From: Porodaedalea pini | Taxonomy: Eukaryota; Basidiomycota; Agaricomycetes; Hymenochaetales; Hymenochaetaceae | DNA: 64,000 nucleotides | Direction of reading: 5' to 3' | Assembly (NCBI GenBank): GCA_002794775.1 | Contig: NBAY01000091.1 | Location: 78,539-142,538, forward strand | Shown: positions 61,101 to 64,000 of the stretch, piece by piece | Layout of the letters: each line of letters begins with the position of its first letter | How positions within the stretch are numbered: the stretch's first letter is position 1 | Made by a program: the position numbers and the translations under genes | The notes under the pieces: generated by a model | What the model was told of the DNA's origin: nothing | The model's input: only the letters and a program-made list of their open reading frames with translations | The model's database searches: none

Positions 61101-61755
61101 TCACCCTCCTCATCTGTTCTACCACCTTCTTCACCTTGCCTAGGTCCTCCACCGTCTCTCTCTCGATCGTACATTCTTCTGGACAGCGGGTGAATTCGAT
61201 CGAACCCGTTTTCCAGTCGACCTCCGGATTGTGACGTCGGAGCCAGTCGTATCCTAGGAAGATGTTTGACGACGCTAGGGACGTTACCGCGAGGACGATC
61301 CTCTCCTGGTGATGGCCGATCATGAGCTCGACGTCAACGTACTCCTCGATCAATCCGGCCTCATTGTGCGTGCCATCGGCGTTGAGAACCGCGAGGGGTC
61401 GAATGTAGCGTTTCGTTTCCAACCCGTACTTCTCGACGAACCTGACGTCGATGCAGGATCCCGTGCATCCCGAATCCACAAGGGCATGCGCATCTATCTC
61501 TCTCGCCTCACCCGCTATTTCATGCTCAACGGTCAGGAGAAGGTCCAGCTGGCGTCCGCCAGTTCCTCTCATGAATAGTTGCTCGTATTCTTCATCTTTG
61601 TTCACACCGGTGGGGACTTCGTAATCGGGAAAACCATCGACGTCGTTTGCATCTATATATTGTACAGACGGTTGGTTATATTTTAGCGAATCCGGATTCG
61701 AAGTCCCTTGTTCTTCTCGGTCAGTCGCCCCGATGGCTACGCCTGACCACTCGCA
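58111..61755 (-). CDS. pol: Retrotransposon Pol (protease, RT, RNase H, integrase, chromodomain)
   Basis: Open from the gag-pol slip site to a TAA that touches the 3' LTR; about 1214 residues after the slip. No ATG is needed, as it is read by -1 frameshift from gag. Aspartic protease ALVDSGCTGS; reverse transcriptase with FVYLDDILIL; RNase H (EADSSNFALGGVLLQ); integrase zinc finger (H in AGHPGASK, then CDRCQRTK) and catalytic core (VTVDLIGELPDSKG, HDRGTQFDAS, YHPQTDGQTERVNQ); C-terminal chromodomain (YELEEVLDSRLHRGKLQYLV, WVGYNEPTWQPE). No internal stops, so it is probably functional. Confidence 0.97.
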   Translation of the reverse strand, partial: CEWSGVAIGATDREEQGTSNPDSLKYNQPSVQYIDANDVDGFPDYEVPTGVNKDEEYEQLFMRGTGGRQLDLLLTVEHEIAGEAREIDAHALVDSGCTGSCIDVRFVEKYGLETKRYIRPLAVLNADGTHNEAGLIEEYVDVELMIGHHQERIVLAVTSLASSNIFLGYDWLRRHNPEVDWKTGSIEFTRCPEECTIERETVEDLGKVKKVVEQMRRVSEVRMDKASWPAYLNDYADVFSEKGFEKLPEHRPWDHVIDLKPDFKPSDCKIYPLTPTEQQSLKDFLDENLKSGRIRRSISPMASPFFFIKKADKLLRPIQDYRKLNDGTIKNKYPLPLIDELVDKVKKAKYITKLDLRWGYYNIRIREGDEWKAAFRTNMGLFEPTVMFFGLCNAPATFQAFVNHIFKDLIYANLIIVYLDDILILSETIEEHIDTSRRVLQILRENGLYLKPEKCEFDAKVVKYLGHIIGNGEIRADPAKTEAIANWPVPRNLKELQQFLGMGNWLRRFIKDYSKVVRPLTSLTGKKDWVWETEQQEAFEELRQRLCSPPVLAIANDEGPFRVEADSSNFALGGVLLQKQEGKWRVIAYRSEALEPAERNYEIYDKEMLAIVSALKEWRQYLLGARHKIEIWSDHANLTYFRSAQKLSYRQARWRTELEEFDFHLEHKSGKTMGKADLLSRMAGYDQGKDDNDGVVFIKDKWLNRGVVRTSRDEVMERVGEAQRAQDESERPTGLVEVAELWRMKGKVYVPSTIKEAVLRECHDSVLAGHPGASKTVELVRRDFWWASMFSDVRAYVRGCDRCQRTKALRTSRSRPLHPNAVPEGPWEIVTVDLIGELPDSKGHNAICVFVDRFSKQIHAIPTTTRLSAEGMAQLYRDHVFRLHGLPKKIIHDRGTQFDASMMKELYKLLHIEGNPSTAYHPQTDGQTERVNQELEQYLRLFVNHRQSDWKDWLPLAEFAYNNREHSATKMSPFYANTGRHPLSFDTTRTSSANMSAEEFAKHIKETHRVAKDNLVKAAEDMKRYHDRTAGASVEYKAGDKVFLDGRNISTDSPTKKLADKWYGPFDVVDKVGASAYKLKLPKRWKKIHPVFNEALLKTAVEPSFESQKQPPPPPPDIVDNEEEYELEEVLDSRLHRGKLQYLVKWVGYNEPTWQPETDFGENAKEAIAEFYLKHPGAPRKLDIPRQRLRPLFVDTEPNDRDHGWSGRPTLKGG
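58114..58123 (-). other. Polypurine tract
   Basis: GAAGGGGGGG in element sense, three bases before the 3' LTR; it overlaps the last codons of pol. Expected primer for plus-strand DNA synthesis. Confidence 0.8.
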
Positions 61756-62819
61756 AAACCCTGCGAGTCGACGACCTCTTCGTTATCGCCTTCTTCCTCC
61801 ACATAGTCCTCCACCGTCGACCTCCGAGTGTCCACGACTTCCTCGAAGGCCGATTCCTTCATCGCGCCGAGCTCGTCCGCGAGGATGCGGCGTTCGCCTG
61901 GTGCCATTAGCTCCAGCATGCGCTGGATGATCGGCTTCCCCTGCGGGCACTTGTCCTTGAAATGGCCCAGCCCGCCGCAGATCCAGCACGCACGTCTTCG
62001 TTGCGCCTCGTTCATCGAGACGTCCATCGGTTGACCAGCGCCTCCAAAGGTGACGCCGGTCGCATCGCGTCTGTCGACGTGAGGGGCCGCTACTTGACGG
62101 CGAGCCGGGGGTCCTTGCTGTTGCGGCGGGCGAGGCTGAGGTATAAACGGGCGGCCTCGTTGGATCGCGCGGATCTGTTGTTCGCCGCGATCGATCTCGA
62201 TAGCCTTGTTCTTCCAGTCCTCGTACTTCGTCGGGACCGGCGTTGATCTCAGGACTCCACGCACTACTTCGATGTTCATCGCGCGTTTGAGACGATCACA
62301 GATGATGCTGTCGTCCTTCAGTTCCGCACGCTTGATGATGACGTCGAGCTGTTGGAAGAATTTGTCTGCGGTGAGATCCTTCTGAACCTTCTCCCGGAAT
62401 TCCTTCAGCGCCGCCTCCTTGCGATTCGGGTCGTCGAAAGAGGCGTCGAGTCGCTCCTGGAATCTCTCCCAGCTGTCGGTGAAGGTGACGATTCCCGACG
62501 TTGTCGACTCCTCGACGTAGTTCTGCGCCCATGTCGCCGCATTACCACCCTTCAGGTAGGAGAGAGCTACATAAATCTTACTCTCTGACGTAGGGTATCG
62601 ACTTGGATTTGCGGACACAAAAAGGAGGACTTCACGTCTGAAGTCGAGGTAATCGTCGCCTCCAATGAATTCTCGTGGTCGGGCGACCTCTATGTTGGGG
62701 GTCGGGGGGTTAGCGGCCGCGAACGGTGCTGGGGCGTTGTTCGCCTGATGGGCGAAGGCATTCGCAACAATGGCCGCGATCTGCGCCATTTGCTGTTGGC
62801 TGAAACCTTCTGTCGACAT
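61737..62819 (-). CDS. gag: Retrotransposon Gag with CCHC zinc knuckle
   Basis: 360 residues. The N-terminal capsid-like part includes EFIGGDDYLDFRREVLLF and ALSYLKGGNAATWAQ. A basic Pro/Arg/Gln-rich linker precedes one zinc knuckle C-X2-C-X4-H-X4-C (CWICGGLGHFKDKC), the nucleic-acid-binding motif. The TAG at 61737-61739 ends gag; just upstream lies the -1 slippery heptamer. ATG 62819 is the first in frame after the leader. Confidence 0.93.
   Translation of the reverse strand: MSTEGFSQQQMAQIAAIVANAFAHQANNAPAPFAAANPPTPNIEVARPREFIGGDDYLDFRREVLLFVSANPSRYPTSESKIYVALSYLKGGNAATWAQNYVEESTTSGIVTFTDSWERFQERLDASFDDPNRKEAALKEFREKVQKDLTADKFFQQLDVIIKRAELKDDSIICDRLKRAMNIEVVRGVLRSTPVPTKYEDWKNKAIEIDRGEQQIRAIQRGRPFIPQPRPPQQQGPPARRQVAAPHVDRRDATGVTFGGAGQPMDVSMNEAQRRRACWICGGLGHFKDKCPQGKPIIQRMLELMAPGERRILADELGAMKESAFEEVVDTRRSTVEDYVEEEGDNEEVVDSQGFASGQA
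61755..61761 (-). promoter_or_regulatory. -1 ribosomal frameshift slippery heptamer
   Basis: G GGT TTT in the gag frame (CAG GGT TTT GCG), five codons before the gag stop. The -1 frame entered here is open without interruption into the protease domain of pol. Confidence 0.8.
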
Positions 62820-63517
62820 CGCGGGTTCGGGTGCGGGTGTCGAAGGTTCTGGAGGAGTCGGCGGTGAGGGGTCTCTGTTGGTTTCGCGGTAAGGACCTGG
62901 GGTCGGTGGTAGGTTGACCGTAGACGTTGACGGTGCAGGTGACGATGGAGCGGCTGGGGGCCACCTTGCTCTCCTCCCTCGTTCGTCTGATGAATACCAG
63001 CTGCGCCGGATTTCACTCCACCAGATGTCGTGAGTGACGCCGCTATTATTGGTCGCGACGTAGCCTGGTCGGTCTGGATCCCAACAGGCTGAAGCAGGAA
63101 GGGCCCGTTGCTGTTCGTCGGTGAGATCTATCTTGACGTTGGCGGAGGGACAGGGATCGGTTGCGCGTTCGCTCCGGGGTTACGCCAACGTTGAGCGGGT
63201 TCGTCAGCGAAGTTGATGACGAGGCGGTAGGATCCGAGTGCGATTACAAACGAGATTGTCGTTGAAGTTTGGACTCGTCTTGTTACCCACGTCCACGTTA
63301 GGTGCGTGCTCCACCAGAGGCTAATTCGTAGAGCCAGGGTCGGGAAATGTCGGTTGATATGTTTACGTAATACACGAACGTCCGAAAACGTCCGGGCAGG
63401 GTTGAGGGTTGTCGTTTAGGGGGTTTACACGTCAAGTCCGTCGAGGGGAGCGCTCCTCTAGACCGAGCGAAGGCGAGTCGACAGCGACGACTTACGCTGG
63501 GGATGAGCCTGGGTGAG
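62820..63517 (-). other. Untranslated leader of the retrotransposon
   Basis: About 700 nt between the primer site and gag. Frames present are short and out of phase with gag. Packaging signals are expected here but not recognisable. Confidence 0.6.
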
Positions 63518-63528
63518 GTTCTGCTTTT
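63518..63528 (-). other. Self-primer binding site (Tf1-like)
   Basis: AAAAGCAGAAC in element sense, one base inside the 5' LTR. It is perfectly complementary to GTTCTGCTTTT in the LTR (63735-63725). No tRNA-type PBS starting with TGG is present. Confidence 0.7.
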
Positions 63529-63529
63529 A

Positions 63530-63942
63530 TGTTAGGCGGGAGCCCGGGAGATGACTCGGACTGGGCAGGCCTCGGCTGACAGTCGTCTGGGACGTGCTAT
63601 ACTCGAGCGTAGACTCGGGACACGCTTACTCAGGCTAGGTCGTCGCGGAGGTAAGAGGATTAATACAAGTCTAAACTAATACAAGGGGGACGAGTCTCAC
63701 CTAGGTCGTCGCGGAGGTAAGAGGAAAAGCAGAACAAGGAGTTCATGCGATTCCTGAGACCTTATATAGCGACGACCGTGAGACTATATTACCTAACATT
63801 ACATAACGAGTGGGAATGGAACGAATGAAGGCAGTGTGGGAATGATTGTGTAAGATGGGTAAATATAATGAAAAGGACGGATATAATGAAGGAAATGGTA
63901 AAAGGGAAAATAAAGGAAAAGGTGAAAGTTCAGGTTCTAACA
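63530..63942 (-). repeat. 5' LTR of the retrotransposon
   Basis: 413 bp, identical to the other LTR. In element sense it contains TATATAAG followed about 33 nt later by GTTCTGCTTTT. Confidence 0.97.
63762..63769 (-). promoter_or_regulatory. TATA box of the LTR promoter
   Basis: CTATATAAGG region in element sense. The spacing places the RNA start at about 63735, where the self-complementary 11-mer begins. Confidence 0.7.
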
Positions 63943-64000
63943 TTCTGGTTCAGAAACCTTGTCAAAGCGCTCAATTCTGTCAGAATCGAGCTCCCAACGC
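63943..64000 (+). pseudogene. Continuation of the gene split by the LTR element
   Basis: After the duplicated TTCTG the frame reads FRNLVKALNSVRIELPT to the window edge. It fits RSRQWLFW from 57697 when one TTCTG copy is removed. Confidence 0.6.

Larger units (their letters stand above)
57698..63942 (-). mobile_element. Complete Ty3/gypsy chromovirus-type LTR retrotransposon
   Basis: 6245 bp, coding on the minus strand. It is bounded by 413-bp LTRs that are identical by eye along their length (TGTTAG...TAACA) and flanked by the 5-bp target duplication TTCTG (57693-57697 and 63943-63947). Order in element sense: 5' LTR, primer site, ~700-nt leader, gag, pol in the -1 frame, purine tract, 3' LTR. 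Pol order PR-RT-RH-IN-chromodomain marks the chromovirus branch of Ty3/gypsy. Gag and pol are both open, so the copy may be active. Confidence 0.97.

Overview
This is nuclear DNA of a filamentous basidiomycete, most likely an Agaricomycete. Genes are dense and carry many 45-65 nt introns. The gene set fits that group: a white-collar-2-type PAS/GATA regulator, a degenerate Fe2OG-like protein, an RTC4-like protein, KRE9/KNH-like wall proteins and a chromodomain Ty3/gypsy retroelement. I rebuilt 16 spliced gene models by hand. Nearly all exon phases close exactly, and the exceptions are reported as frameshifts.

Layout. 1-12.6 kb is a housekeeping/regulatory block: COG0523/CobW GTPase (3' end off the window), Zn2Cys6 activator, WC-2-like factor, mitochondrial citrate synthase, PITH protein and a TUG/UBX protein. 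12.6-22.5 kb is an accessory island. It holds a tandem family of small GPI-anchor-type secreted proteins: two intact copies (20.2 and 21.8 kb), one decayed copy split by a ~4.5 kb element (14.5/19.3 kb) and one faint relic (13.0 kb). The inserted element has perfect 17-bp terminal inverted repeats. It carries intron-containing, decayed fragments of two unrelated host genes (eIF4G and prolyl-tRNA synthetase) plus a long palindrome.

22.9-44.1 kb is conserved again: a 2OG-oxygenase-like protein whose expected iron ligands look lost, eIF4B, an SR-type cyclophilin, a Ras/Rap-like GTPase with a CaaX box, DBP2 helicase with one outlier 712-nt intron, a Ser-rich hypothetical protein and PRMT5. 44.7-52.8 kb has a KRE9-like wall protein with a frameshift and a 1903-residue acidic protein ending in CVIM. 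53.8-56.6 kb is an RTC4-like protein.

57.7-63.9 kb is a complete, very young LTR retrotransposon on the minus strand. Its 413-bp LTRs are identical, with a TTCTG target duplication. Gag-pol uses a G GGT TTT -1 slippery site, Pol ends in a chromodomain, and an 11-nt primer-binding site complements the predicted 5' end of its own RNA, as in Tf1-type self-priming. It has split another reading frame.

The genes do not form one pathway. The coherent stories are the secreted-protein family with its gene-capturing insertion, the self-primed retroelement, and splicing peculiarities (three apparent GC-AG introns, 3-4 nt first coding exons, the DBP2 long intron).
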